Shown piece by piece: positions 18,520 through 26,986 of a stretch of DNA of 64,000 nucleotides; position 1 is the stretch's first letter, and each line of letters begins with the position of its first letter. Origin of the DNA: Pseudomonadota bacterium (GTDB taxonomy: Bacteria; Pseudomonadota; Alphaproteobacteria; Sphingomonadales; Sphingomonadaceae); contig JAEZZI010000002.1 in the NCBI GenBank assembly GCA_023418595.1, positions 54,545-118,544 on the forward strand. Reading direction: 5' to 3'. A model generated the notes under the pieces. That model made no database searches. It had not been told where the DNA came from and saw only the letters and a program-made list of their open reading frames with translations. The position numbers and the translations under genes are program-made.

Positions 18520-18680
18520 GGCTATCATTCTCCGTCGATATTCCGCTTCTATCAGGCGGCCCCGGCGACACATGGTGCTTTCCGGTCGATGATCCGAACC
18601 ATCTAGTTTCAAAGCATCTTTCCGAAGCGCCCGTCCCCCTATCAACCGATCGGTAACCAGCCGCGCGTTATCTTCGCTGC

Positions 18681-21044
18681 GTGAGTACCAAATCCGTCTC
18701 CCAGTTCGCGCATTATCGCGTCGATGCACGCGCCCTTTTGGGCCTGCACGATCCGCCGGATACGTCCGACTGGGGGCCGATTCGGGCGGCGCAATTGCGC
18801 GCCGGGCGGCAATTTGCGCTGTTTCTGCTGGCGACCAACCTGATCGGTGCGTCGTTCGTTGTGATGACCTTCCGGCCTATCGCGCCATTCTGGCAATTGG
18901 TCGGCTGGGCTGTCCTGGTCGGTATCGTCGCCACCTCGATCGCGATTCGCCGCCTGCATCGCCGTCACCAGCATGCAATCACGGCCAGCGTTGCCGAAGT
19001 GCGTGCAACCGCGATCGACGGCGTGGCGATGGCCGCGGTCTGGTCGGTCGCCTGTTTCGCGTTCGCCAGCCAGTCGAACGCAGAAGCCGGTCTCGCCTTT
19101 TGGGTTACCGTGTCGATCCTGATGCTTGCGACCGCAGTATCGATGGCGGCGCTGCCGCTCGCGACGATCACCTTTCTGGTGCTGCTCGGTTCGGCAATCG
19201 CCGCGACGATCTTTGCGATGGGCATCGCTCCGCTTGCCGGGGCGGCGCTGATCTACACCGCGCTGCTGGTCAATGTCTGCTATGTCCGCGGCCGGTCGTT
19301 GGTGGTGATCCGCGCCGATCGGATGGCACTCAGCGAACGCGACGAAACCGTGTCGATGCTGCTGCGCGAATTCGATGCGAAGGACGATGGCGACTGGTTG
19401 TGGGAAATCGACGCCCAGCGCCGCGTCGTGCGCGCATCGGCCCGCTTCGCGACCTCGATCGGGGTCGATCCGAAAGCGATCAACGGCATGGGTTTTCTCG
19501 AAATTCTGGCTGGGCCGACCTGGGCCGACGGGAATTTTTCGAACGGCCTGCGCGCGATCGCCGAACATCTGAAGCGGCGCGAAGCGTTTCGCGACCTGTT
19601 GCTGCCCGTCTATGTCGATGGGCAGGAACGCTGGTGGGAAATGACCGCGTCCCCCCGCTTTGCCGACGACGGCAAGTTTCTGGGCTTTCGCGGCGTCGGA
19701 TCGGACGTGACCGAAGCGCGCCAGTCCGCCGACAAGATCAGCCGCATGGCGCGGTTCGACGCGCTGACCGGATTGCCCAACCGCCTACTGATCAACGAAA
19801 CGCTGGCAAAGGCGATGGCCGATGCCGAACAATGGGGCGCGCGCTGCGCCTTCATGATGATCGACCTCGACCGGTTCAAGGCGGTGAACGATACGCTCGG
19901 CCACCCGATCGGCGACCGGCTGCTGGGGCGCGTCTCCGAAAGGCTGGCGCGACTGATCACCGAAAACGAGATGATCGGGCGCCTGGGCGGCGACGAATTC
20001 GCGGTCGTCGTGCGCGATGGCGGCGATCAGAACCGGGTCATGCAGCTGGCAAAGACCATCGTCGAGACGCTGTCGCGGCCTTACGAGATCGATCACCACA
20101 CCCTTTATATCGGCGCCAGCATCGGCATCGCCTTTGGTCCGCGCGACGGGCGCACCGCGGAAATGCTGATTCGCTCCGCCGATCTCGCACTTTACCGGTC
20201 GAAGGATGCAGGCGGCGGCCATGTCCATGTCTATGAACCGCAATTGCATGTCGAAGCGGAAGAACGCCGCGTGCTCGAAATCGCGCTGCGCAATGCACTC
20301 GACAATGACGAACTGCATCTGACCTATCAGCCGGTGGTCGATGCCGATACCGGCGGACTGACGGGGTTCGAAACGCTCCTGCGCTGGACGCATCCTGAAC
20401 TGGGGCCGATCAGCCCGGCCAAGTTCGTGCCGCTGGCGGAAGACGCACGGCTGATCGCGCCGATCGGCGAATGGGTGCTGCGCAATGCGTGCGCAGAGGC
20501 CGCGCGCTGGGACGACGATGTCCGCATCGCCGTCAACGTCAGCGCCGAACAGTTGCACAGCGCCAGCTTCGTCAACCTCGTCACCCAGACGCTGGCGCAA
20601 AGCGGGCTGCACCCCAGCCGACTGGAGCTGGAGGTCACCGAAAGCGTGTTCCTGCGCGAAGGCACCAGCGCGGTCAGCGTGCTCGAAAAGCTGCTCGACC
20701 TGGGCGTGCGGTTGAGCCTCGACGATTTCGGCACCGGATATTCGTCGCTCGGCTATCTCTCGCGCACGCGCTTCTCGACCATCAAAATCGACCGGTCGTT
20801 CGTGCAAAGCGCGTCCAAGGGCGAGAAGGAAGCGATCGCGATCATTCGCGCCGTCGTCGCGCTCGCCCAGTCACTGGGCATGGCGACCACGGCCGAGGGG
20901 GTGGAGACCGAGCAGGAACATCTGATGATCCGCGAACTGGGCTGCACCAAGGTTCAGGGCTATTATTTCGGGCGTCCGCTGCCGGTCACCGAAGCGCGTT
21001 CGCTGGCGATCACGCGTTCGACCAACAACTGGGCCGCGGCGTAA
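18681..21044 (+). CDS. Membrane GGDEF-EAL cyclic-di-GMP enzyme with PAS domain
   Basis: The 787-residue protein starts at GTG. It has several membrane helices (about residues 45-210), a PAS-like sensor ending in FLGFRGVGSDVTEARQ (about 230-350), a diguanylate cyclase domain with GGDEF at 436-440, and a phosphodiesterase domain. In the latter the signature is ETL (E564-L566) where EAL is usual; the metal and catalytic segments DDFGTGYSS (D681, D682) and IKIDRSFV (K702) are intact, so hydrolysis of c-di-GMP is plausible. It may both make and break the messenger under PAS control. tRNA-Trp and an HD-GYP gene follow. Confidence 0.93.
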   Translation: MSTKSVSQFAHYRVDARALLGLHDPPDTSDWGPIRAAQLRAGRQFALFLLATNLIGASFVVMTFRPIAPFWQLVGWAVLVGIVATSIAIRRLHRRHQHAITASVAEVRATAIDGVAMAAVWSVACFAFASQSNAEAGLAFWVTVSILMLATAVSMAALPLATITFLVLLGSAIAATIFAMGIAPLAGAALIYTALLVNVCYVRGRSLVVIRADRMALSERDETVSMLLREFDAKDDGDWLWEIDAQRRVVRASARFATSIGVDPKAINGMGFLEILAGPTWADGNFSNGLRAIAEHLKRREAFRDLLLPVYVDGQERWWEMTASPRFADDGKFLGFRGVGSDVTEARQSADKISRMARFDALTGLPNRLLINETLAKAMADAEQWGARCAFMMIDLDRFKAVNDTLGHPIGDRLLGRVSERLARLITENEMIGRLGGDEFAVVVRDGGDQNRVMQLAKTIVETLSRPYEIDHHTLYIGASIGIAFGPRDGRTAEMLIRSADLALYRSKDAGGGHVHVYEPQLHVEAEERRVLEIALRNALDNDELHLTYQPVVDADTGGLTGFETLLRWTHPELGPISPAKFVPLAEDARLIAPIGEWVLRNACAEAARWDDDVRIAVNVSAEQLHSASFVNLVTQTLAQSGLHPSRLELEVTESVFLREGTSAVSVLEKLLDLGVRLSLDDFGTGYSSLGYLSRTRFSTIKIDRSFVQSASKGEKEAIAIIRAVVALAQSLGMATTAEGVETEQEHLMIRELGCTKVQGYYFGRPLPVTEARSLAITRSTNNWAAA

Positions 21045-21120
21045 CGCTGCGCCCGGCATTCGCCCGCACAAACCGCGCTTGCACCGCTGCGCGACAGGCG
21101 TTAGGGGCATTTCCCGGCGG

Positions 21121-21196
21121 ACGAGTGTAGCTCAGTTGGTAGAGCATCGGTCTCCAAAACCGAGGGCCCACGGTTCGAGTCCGTGCACTCGTGCCA
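21121..21196 (+). tRNA. trnW: tRNA-Trp (anticodon CCA)
   Basis: The 76-base cloverleaf has acceptor stem ACGAGTG/CACTCGT, D arm GCTC-AGTTGGTA-GAGC, anticodon loop CTCCAAA with anticodon CCA, T arm CACGG-TTCGAGT-CCGTG, and encoded CCA at 21194-21196. tRNA-Trp just before secE-nusG is a common bacterial arrangement; here two genes lie in between. Confidence 0.98.
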
Positions 21197-21273
21197 GCCG
21201 CCTCAACTTAGAATTTCATCTAATCTAAATCCTTTGGGATCAAACTGATTCCCGGGTCGATAATGCGCGTAGA

Positions 21274-22407
21274 ATGGGGCGTAGCATGTCGGAATTGGGC
21301 GGGCCGGGGGGCTTGCAGGAAAGATTTGGGACGGGATTCGAGGCGAAGGACTGGCGTGCGACGCAGCACCTGGTCCCCAAACCCGATGCGCCCGAGCGCC
21401 GTGCGGTCTCGGAAGCCGCAAAGTGGCTGATTCGCGCCAAGCCGGGCAATCATGCGCAGGAATGCGTGCGCGCGCGCGCCATCATGACCGAAGCCCGCGG
21501 GCTGGTGAAGGGCTTGCACGAAAGCGTCGCGACCGGCGACCGGATCAATCCGCGCACGCTCGATCCGGTGGTCGAGGCGATCGCCGCGTCGATCCAGCGC
21601 GATCCGGCCGCGATCCCCAGCGTCACCCGGTTGAAACTGCGCCATGAATATACCTTCTACCACTCGGTCGCGGTGTGCGGCCTGATGGTCGGCCTCGCGC
21701 GGGTGCTGCGCCTCGACGACGCCGACATGCACCAGATCGGACTGGCGGGACTGCTCCACGACATCGGCAAGGCGCGCATCCCCAATGCGCTGCTCAACAA
21801 GCCCGGCCCGCTCGACGACCGCGAATTCGCGCTGGTGCGCGAACACACCGTGCGCGGCCACGAAATCCTGTGCGATGCGGGCGGCGTGTCGGACCTGGTG
21901 CTGGACGTGGTGCTCAACCATCACGAGCGGATCGACGGGCGCGGTTATCCCGCGAGGAAGCCCGGCGCGGCGCTGTCGATCCACGCCCGCATGGGTGCGG
22001 TGTGCGACGTCTATGACGCCGTCACCTCCGCGCGCAGCTACAAATCCGCCTGGTCGCCGGGCGAAGCGCTGGAATGGATGCGCGGCACCGAAGGACATTT
22101 CGATCGCGCGGTGATGAGCGCCTTTGCCAAGACCGTCGGCGCGTTCCCGTGCGGCTCGCTGGTCCGGCTATCGGGCGACCGGCTGGGCGTCGTGCTCGAT
22201 GTCGGCCAGGGCGATCCGCTCGATCCGCCGGTGATGGTGTTCATGGACGCCAATTCGAAGCGCGCGCTGCCGCCGATCCTGATCGAACGTGCCGGGGCGT
22301 CGATCGTCGCGGTCGAATTCGCCGAACGGCTGGGCATTCCCGACTGGCAGGCGACCCGCACGCGAATCCTGCGCGAAAGCAACGCCACGCTCCGCCCCGC
22401 CGCGTAA
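21274..22407 (+). CDS. HD-GYP domain phosphohydrolase
   Basis: The 377-residue protein is likely a c-di-GMP phosphodiesterase of the HD-GYP class. The HD pair is H162-D163 (LLHDIGKARIP), followed by HHE at 216-218 and the GYP triplet at 224-226 (DGRGYP). A DUF3391-like N-terminal region of ~120 residues precedes the domain and a small beta-rich region follows it (SGDRLGVVLDVGQG). No membrane segment is seen, so it is cytoplasmic. Together with the GGDEF-EAL gene on the other side of tRNA-Trp it forms a small c-di-GMP locus. ATG 21286 is an alternative start. Confidence 0.92.
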   Translation: MGRSMSELGGPGGLQERFGTGFEAKDWRATQHLVPKPDAPERRAVSEAAKWLIRAKPGNHAQECVRARAIMTEARGLVKGLHESVATGDRINPRTLDPVVEAIAASIQRDPAAIPSVTRLKLRHEYTFYHSVAVCGLMVGLARVLRLDDADMHQIGLAGLLHDIGKARIPNALLNKPGPLDDREFALVREHTVRGHEILCDAGGVSDLVLDVVLNHHERIDGRGYPARKPGAALSIHARMGAVCDVYDAVTSARSYKSAWSPGEALEWMRGTEGHFDRAVMSAFAKTVGAFPCGSLVRLSGDRLGVVLDVGQGDPLDPPVMVFMDANSKRALPPILIERAGASIVAVEFAERLGIPDWQATRTRILRESNATLRPAA

Positions 22408-22528
22408 AAAGCCACAAATCGGACCAGTCGTCGTTCGAAAGCCACGGCGCGTCACCCTTTTCGTTGCACGGGGGATACGAATCCCAATGTTCCGCGCTCC
22501 CGACAGGGCAATATTTGGAGAATATCTC

Positions 22529-22930
22529 ATGCGAGCAGCAACGCTCCCGATTTTCGCAACCGCCGCGGCGCTCGTCGCAACGCCTGCGCTGGCGCAGGAA
22601 GCCACCACCACGGCTCCTGCTCAGGACGCCCCCGCAGCCGGCGCGACCGCCGAAGCACAGACCAGTGCGACCGTCAGCGACGCCGAGGTCGATCAGTTCG
22701 CGACCGCCGTTGTCGCGGTGGACAAGATCAACAAGGACGCATCGGTCCCCGCCGACCAGAAGCAGACCCAGATGGCGTCTGCGGTCACCGCGTCGGGCCT
22801 GACGCCGGAGCGCTTCAATTCGATCGCGACCGCGATGAACGCCGACACCGCGCTTCAGGCAAAGGTCGGCGCCGCGATCCAGGCAAAGGCGCCCGCGCCC
22901 GCCACGACGACTCCCGCCCCGGCCCAGTAA
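22529..22930 (+). CDS. Exported DUF4168-like protein
   Basis: The 133-residue protein has a signal peptide (RAATLPIFATAAALVATPALA) and low-complexity Ala/Pro/Thr segments at both ends of the mature chain. The central region (DAEVDQFATAVVAVDKIN and GLTPERFNSIATAMNADTALQAKV) resembles DUF4168, a small exported helical domain of unknown function. GGAG lies 9 bases upstream of the ATG. An excellent terminator at 23013-23059 closes its transcript before secE. Confidence 0.75.
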   Translation: MRAATLPIFATAAALVATPALAQEATTTAPAQDAPAAGATAEAQTSATVSDAEVDQFATAVVAVDKINKDASVPADQKQTQMASAVTASGLTPERFNSIATAMNADTALQAKVGAAIQAKAPAPATTTPAPAQ

Positions 22931-23012
22931 GCCGGCGGCACATCCGGTTACCGTGGCGGGCGGCCTTGTCCCCCTTTCCCGCCCGTCGCGGCACCACCGG
23001 CTGATGACCCAG

Positions 23013-23059
23013 GGCGGCGCGCCAGCTTCTCCTCCCAGGAACCGGCGCGCCGCCTTTTT
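23013..23059 (+). terminator. Strong rho-independent terminator before secE
   Basis: GGCGGCGCGCC (23013-23023) pairs perfectly with GGCGCGCCGCC (23044-23054), followed directly by TTTTT. This is the clearest intrinsic terminator in the window. Confidence 0.9.
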
Positions 23060-23203
23060 GCTTGTCACTCCCCCCTCGCATCGCTAGATACCGGCGCCAA
23101 TCCGACATCGTGGATGGGCCGCACCGACTTCTCCCAGACGAGAAACGGGCAGCGGCCTCATGCCCGGCGAAGGACACGCAATTATCCGCGAAGGACAGCT
23201 CCG

Positions 23204-23401
23204 GTGGCAAAGACGTCTCCCGTCGAATTCATCAACCAGGTTAAGGCAGAGACCGCAAAGGTCGTCTGGCCGACGCGCAAGGAAACGGTGATGACCGCGG
23301 TGATGGTCGTCATCATGGCCAGCCTGCTCGGCATCTTCTTCCTGGGCATCGATTCGATCTTCGACGCGATCGTCCAGTATCTGCTGAGCCTGGCGAACTA
23401 G
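23204..23401 (+). CDS. secE: Preprotein translocase subunit SecE
   Basis: The 65-residue single-span SecE clamps SecY in the Sec translocon. The conserved amphipathic segment EFINQVKAETAKVVWPTRKE precedes one transmembrane helix (TAVMVVIMASLLGIFFLGI). The frame is open from 23114, but a GTG at 23204 preceded by AAGGACAG gives the standard N terminus. nusG follows after 46 bases. Confidence 0.96.
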   Translation: MAKTSPVEFINQVKAETAKVVWPTRKETVMTAVMVVIMASLLGIFFLGIDSIFDAIVQYLLSLAN

Positions 23402-23447
23402 GCCCGCTCGCGATCCCAAGCACATAAACAGACGGACAAGGCATCAC

Positions 23448-23984
23448 ATGGCGCGCTGGTACATCATTCACGCCTATTCGGGCTTCGAGAACAAGGTGCG
23501 GGAACAGATCCTCGCCGACGCGACCCGCCTGGGCCTCGATGCCCTGGTCGAAAGCGTGGAAGTGCCCACCGAAACCGTGACCGAAGTGCGCCGCGGCAAG
23601 AAGGTCCAGTCGGAACGCAAATTCTTCCCCGGCTATGTGCTGGCAAAGCTGGAAATGAACGACGACGTCTATCACCTCGTAAAGAACACGCCCAAGGTCA
23701 CCGGTTTCCTGGGATCGTCGGGCAAGCCCCAGCCGATTACCGAGGCAGAGGCCGCGCGCATCCTGAACACCAAGGAAGAAGCCGCCGCCGCGCCCAAGCA
23801 GCAGATCAAGGTCGATTACGAAATCGGCGATTCGGTCAAGGTGCTGGACGGCCCGTTCGCGTCGTTCAACGGCGTGGTCGAGGAACTGGACTTCGACAAG
23901 TCGAAGGTGAAGGTGTCGGTGTCGATCTTCGGACGCGCGACGCCTGTGGAGCTGGATTTCGAGCAGGTTGAGCGGTCCAAGTGA
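23448..23984 (+). CDS. nusG: Transcription termination/antitermination factor NusG
   Basis: The 178-residue protein has an NGN domain (MARWYIIHAYSGFENKVREQI, with FFPGYVLAKLEMND) and a C-terminal KOW domain (GDSVKVLDGPFASFNGVVEEL). NusG binds RNA polymerase, suppresses pausing and links it to Rho or the ribosome. It pairs with secE as in most bacteria, but the usual next genes (rplK, rplA) are absent here; a stem-loop and a 400-base AT-richer region follow. Confidence 0.97.
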   Translation: MARWYIIHAYSGFENKVREQILADATRLGLDALVESVEVPTETVTEVRRGKKVQSERKFFPGYVLAKLEMNDDVYHLVKNTPKVTGFLGSSGKPQPITEAEAARILNTKEEAAAAPKQQIKVDYEIGDSVKVLDGPFASFNGVVEELDFDKSKVKVSVSIFGRATPVELDFEQVERSK

Positions 23985-23988
23985 GCGA

Positions 23989-24012
23989 GGCGATTAGCGC
24001 AAGCTAATCGCC
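23989..24012 (+). terminator. Stem-loop directly after nusG
   Basis: GGCGATTAGC and GCTAATCGCC form a perfect 10-base stem with the extra-stable GCAA tetraloop, starting 4 bases after the nusG stop codon. No T-run follows, so it may act as an mRNA 3' stabiliser or a weak terminator. Confidence 0.6.
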
Positions 24013-24422
24013 ACTCGCCAACGGCGACGCGAACGCGCGGACTGCGGGCGGTGCGATGCATTGACGTGTCCGACAGCCTGCGACTTGCTCTCGCTACCGT
24101 CATGAGCGCCGTCCTTTGATTCTGACCCCTAGGGAGGTTGGGGCTTCGTCGTTGCGATGAAGAAGCAAAGATGAACTCCCAGCTATCCTCGAAAATCTCT
24201 TCTGAATAACGCCCTCGCCGACCGGGTGGTGAAGGACACCCTTTGCCATTTCTGGTGACGCGCCCCTTTATCTTGTTCCAATACTGGAATTTTCCGGTTC
24301 AAACCGGTCCAAAATATCGACGGCAGATCACCTCAGGTGTTTATCGACAGACCACCTTGAGTCCTTATTTGGATGGATTTTTCCCCATTGTTGAGCGCTG
24401 TCATCCCCTACACAATGCCTGC
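24013..24422. other. AT-richer intergenic region with stacked dyads
   Basis: No gene is visible in these 410 bases. Between 24276 and 24339 three short dyads follow one another: TTCCA-n4-TGGAA (24276-24289), CCGGTT-CA-AACCGG (24294-24307) and CACCT-C-AGGTG (24329-24339). They precede aat by about 85-150 bases and could be regulator sites. The base composition is clearly lower in GC than the flanking genes. Confidence 0.4.
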
Positions 24423-25172
24423 ATGAGTCGCGCCGATGCGCTGGATCCCGAATTGCTGCTGCGCGCCTATGCGATGGGCGTGTTTCCGATGGCGGACGAC
24501 CGCGATGCGCCCAGCGTCTATTGGGTGGAGCCGAAATGGCGCGCGGTGATGCCGCTCGACGGATTCCACCTGTCGCGATCGTTGCGAAAGACGATCGCGC
24601 GCGACCGGTTTCGGGTCACGACCGACCAGGCATTCGAAGCGGTGATCGCGCTCTGCGCCGAAAGCGCGGAGGATCGCCCCGACACCTGGATCAACGCCGC
24701 GATCGAGCGCGCCTTCTTCGACCTGCACGCCGCGGGCTTCGCGCATTCGGTCGAATGCTGGGACGGCGACCGGCTGGTCGGCGGCCTCTACGGGCTGGCA
24801 CTGGGTCGCGCCTTCTTCGGCGAATCGATGGTCAGCCGCGCGACCGATGCGTCGAAGGTCGCATTAGCCTGGCTCGTCGCACGGCTGAATACGGGCGGCT
24901 TCACCCTGCTCGACTGCCAGTTCCAGACCGATCACCTCGCCTCGCTCGGCGCGACGGAGATCAGCCGCGATGATTATATGGCGTTGCTGAGTTCCGCGCT
25001 CGGCGCTTCCTCGGCCGGGCTTTCTTCGGGCTCGCCGTCGGTCGATGGCGACTGGCGCGCGCTCGACCGGCTGGGCGCCGACGATCCGCTGGCACCGCGG
25101 CCCAATTCCTCGCCGCCTTCGGGGAAGGTCATCGCGCAGCTTTTGGGGAAGACGTCGAATAACGGGTGCTGA
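24423..25172 (+). CDS. aat: Leucyl/phenylalanyl-tRNA--protein transferase
   Basis: The 249-residue enzyme transfers Leu or Phe from tRNA to proteins with N-terminal Arg/Lys, marking them for ClpAP (N-degron pathway). Family landmarks are ELLLRAYAMGVFPMADD near the start, WVEPKWRAVMPLDGFH, the VGGLYGLALGRAFFGESMVSR block and LDCQFQTDHLASLGA. ATG 24423 gives the canonical N terminus; the open frame upstream is not conserved-looking. The last ~66 codons overlap the convergent DUF2155 gene by 199 bases, and the tail (DPLAPRPNSS) is longer than in E. coli Aat (234 residues). Confidence 0.93.
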   Translation: MSRADALDPELLLRAYAMGVFPMADDRDAPSVYWVEPKWRAVMPLDGFHLSRSLRKTIARDRFRVTTDQAFEAVIALCAESAEDRPDTWINAAIERAFFDLHAAGFAHSVECWDGDRLVGGLYGLALGRAFFGESMVSRATDASKVALAWLVARLNTGGFTLLDCQFQTDHLASLGATEISRDDYMALLSSALGASSAGLSSGSPSVDGDWRALDRLGADDPLAPRPNSSPPSGKVIAQLLGKTSNNGC

Positions 25173-25651
25173 ACGACGTTCAGCGCAGGCTGTTCGGCAT
25201 AGAGCCAGCCGGAAAAGACCCGCGCCCAGCGCCCGTCGGCCTGGCGCACGTCGAGCTGCACGAAAGCGCCGGTCAACTGGTCCGGCTCCCACGGCGCGGT
25301 GCGCTCGCACGCGCGCAGATGCACGACGGCGTCACCGTAGCGCAGCGACTGGCCGGGGCGCATCTTCAATTCCCAGGTCTGGCTGTTGCGCTTGTTGAGC
25401 AGCCCCAGCACCGCGACGCGTTCGGCCATCGGCGTCGCGCCTTCGACCACCACCTCGACGGGGCCGGTATCGAACTGAACCTCGTCGCCCGTCTGGTTGC
25501 CTGGGCCGCCGGGCACCGGCAGCGTGACGCTCGAACTGGCGGCGGGCGCGGGCGTTGCGGCGCGATCCTGCAAGGCGCGCCAGCCGAACCAGCCGGCAAT
25601 GCCGATCACCACCGCGATCAGCAGGGCGATGCCCGCCCGGCGGGAATTCAC
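24974..25651 (-). CDS. DUF2155 protein, membrane-anchored
   Basis: The 225-residue protein has one N-terminal membrane helix (AGIALLIAVVIGIAGWFGW), a linker, then the DUF2155 core (VAVLGLLNKRNSQTWELKMRPGQ, LRACERTAPWEPDQLTGAFVQLDV, FSGWLYAEQPALNVVQHPLFDVF). The core is conserved in alphaproteobacteria; I know no established function. The GTG at 25651 overlaps the stop of the NDUFA12 gene as GTGA, supporting translational coupling; ATG 25666 is the alternative. Its Ser/Glu-rich C-terminal tail is encoded entirely within the 199-base antisense overlap with aat. Confidence 0.85.
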   Translation of the reverse strand: MNSRRAGIALLIAVVIGIAGWFGWRALQDRAATPAPAASSSVTLPVPGGPGNQTGDEVQFDTGPVEVVVEGATPMAERVAVLGLLNKRNSQTWELKMRPGQSLRYGDAVVHLRACERTAPWEPDQLTGAFVQLDVRQADGRWARVFSGWLYAEQPALNVVQHPLFDVFPKSCAMTFPEGGEELGRGASGSSAPSRSSARQSPSTDGEPEESPAEEAPSAELSNAI

Positions 25652-26040
25652 GCCTCGGGGCTCCACGCTTCATAGTCGCCGGTCGCGGCGACGCGCTTGC
25701 CGCCGGCCTCCAGCGCCCCCGGCGGGCGATAGGCGAGCGCCGATCCGGTCAGGTTTGGTACCGCTGGCTGTTCCCAGCGGCGCGCGGGCGGCATCGACTC
25801 GTCGGGCGCCGTATCGACCTGATGGTGAAGCCACGAAAACCATTCGGGCGGCACCCGGCTGGCGTCGTTCGATCCGTCATAGATCACCCAGCGCCGCGGA
25901 TTGCCCGCGGTATCCCTGCCGCCTTCGTAATAGACGTTGCCCAGCGCGTCGGTCCCGACCTGCTTCTTGCCGCGCAGGCCGACCATCGTCCCCCACGTTG
26001 CGCCGTTCCACCAGGTGAATGGATTGAGATTGATGCCCAT
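25648..26040 (-). CDS. NADH:ubiquinone oxidoreductase accessory subunit (NDUFA12 family)
   Basis: The 130-residue homologue of the mitochondrial complex I 17.2-kDa subunit is an alphaproteobacterial hallmark. Typical segments are FTWWNGATWGTMVGLRGKKQVGTDALGNVYYEG, RRWVIYDGSNDASRVPPEWFSWLHHQVD and RRWEQPAVPNLTGSALAYRPPG. It should bind the peripheral part of complex I. The nuo operon is not nearby, which is usual for this gene. It is translationally coupled to the downstream DUF2155 gene. Confidence 0.94.
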   Translation of the reverse strand: MGINLNPFTWWNGATWGTMVGLRGKKQVGTDALGNVYYEGGRDTAGNPRRWVIYDGSNDASRVPPEWFSWLHHQVDTAPDESMPPARRWEQPAVPNLTGSALAYRPPGALEAGGKRVAATGDYEAWSPEA

Positions 26041-26236
26041 GGGTGAGCGCTTACAGCGCGGGCGGGGATGGGGCAACTGGGTAGGGGGGAGCAAAGAATC
26101 TGCGCGGGGTTTGTCAGCGGACCAACTCCTGCGAAGGTGGCGCCTGTATGAGCAAGACGACAAACAAGTTAGCGCCGAAAGTCCTTCGGTACGTGCCTTC
26201 GGCTTCGCTCAGTCGTTACTCAGAATGAACGGATAG

Positions 26237-26929
26237 ATGGAAAAATCGAACATGCCCATTGGCGAGACGATTCACATGAAGATGGCCGACAGCGCCGATA
26301 TCGCCGTTTATCACGCCAAACCAGTCGGCGAGTGCCGGGGCGCGCTGGTGCTGGTGCAGGAAATCTTCGGCGTCACCGACCATATCCGCGAGCAATGCGA
26401 CGATTATGCGCGCGAAGGATATGAAGTCCTGGCACCCGCGCTGTTCGACCGCGAGCATCCGGGGTTCGAGGCCGACTATACCGGCGTCGATTTCGACCGC
26501 GCGGTCGAGCTGGCGCGCAAGCTCCATCCGTTCAACCAGTCGCTGGCTGACGTCCAGACGTGTATCGACGCGCTGTCGGACCGCGGCGCGGTGTTCGTCG
26601 CGGGCTATTGCTATGGCGGGTCGGTCGCCTGGTTCGCGGCGTGCCGGTTGAAGGGGGTGGCGGCGGCGTCCGCCTATTATGGCAGCTTGATCCCCAACAC
26701 CGCCGAAGAACCGCGCGTGCCCACCATCGCGCATTTCGGCCGCTATGATCGCGGCATTCCGATCGACGGGGTGGCAGCGCTGATTGCGAAAGCGCCGGCC
26801 AATGCCGAAATCTTCGTCTATGACGCCGGGCACGGGTTCAATTCGGATCGGCGCAAGGATTATCACGAACCCTCCGCCGATCTGGCGCGCGAGCGCACAT
26901 TGGCGCTGTTCCGGGCGAATGGCGGATAA
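26237..26929 (+). CDS. Dienelactone hydrolase family protein
   Basis: The 230-residue alpha/beta-hydrolase has the DLH-type Cys nucleophile in GYCYGGSVAWF (about residue 118), the acid residue around FGRYDRGIP and the His in YDAGHGFNSD. It has the length of a single-domain cytoplasmic DLH. Such enzymes open dienelactones in chlorocatechol breakdown, but many family members act on other esters and no catechol genes are adjacent. ATG 26237 or ATG 26252 could start it. Confidence 0.9.
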   Translation: MEKSNMPIGETIHMKMADSADIAVYHAKPVGECRGALVLVQEIFGVTDHIREQCDDYAREGYEVLAPALFDREHPGFEADYTGVDFDRAVELARKLHPFNQSLADVQTCIDALSDRGAVFVAGYCYGGSVAWFAACRLKGVAAASAYYGSLIPNTAEEPRVPTIAHFGRYDRGIPIDGVAALIAKAPANAEIFVYDAGHGFNSDRRKDYHEPSADLARERTLALFRANGG

Positions 26930-26986
26930 GGTTTTGGCCGCAAGGCGCGGGATGCACGCGGGCGATCAAGCGCTTAGACCGATTTC

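Noticed and set aside
21121..21300. Integrated element at tRNA-Trp
   Set aside because: No integrase, no repeated tRNA 3' end and no shift in composition were seen after the tRNA.
26163..26236. Another palindromic repeat copy before the dienelactone hydrolase gene
   Set aside because: TTCGGCTTCGCTCAG resembles half of a family arm, but no complementary second arm is present.
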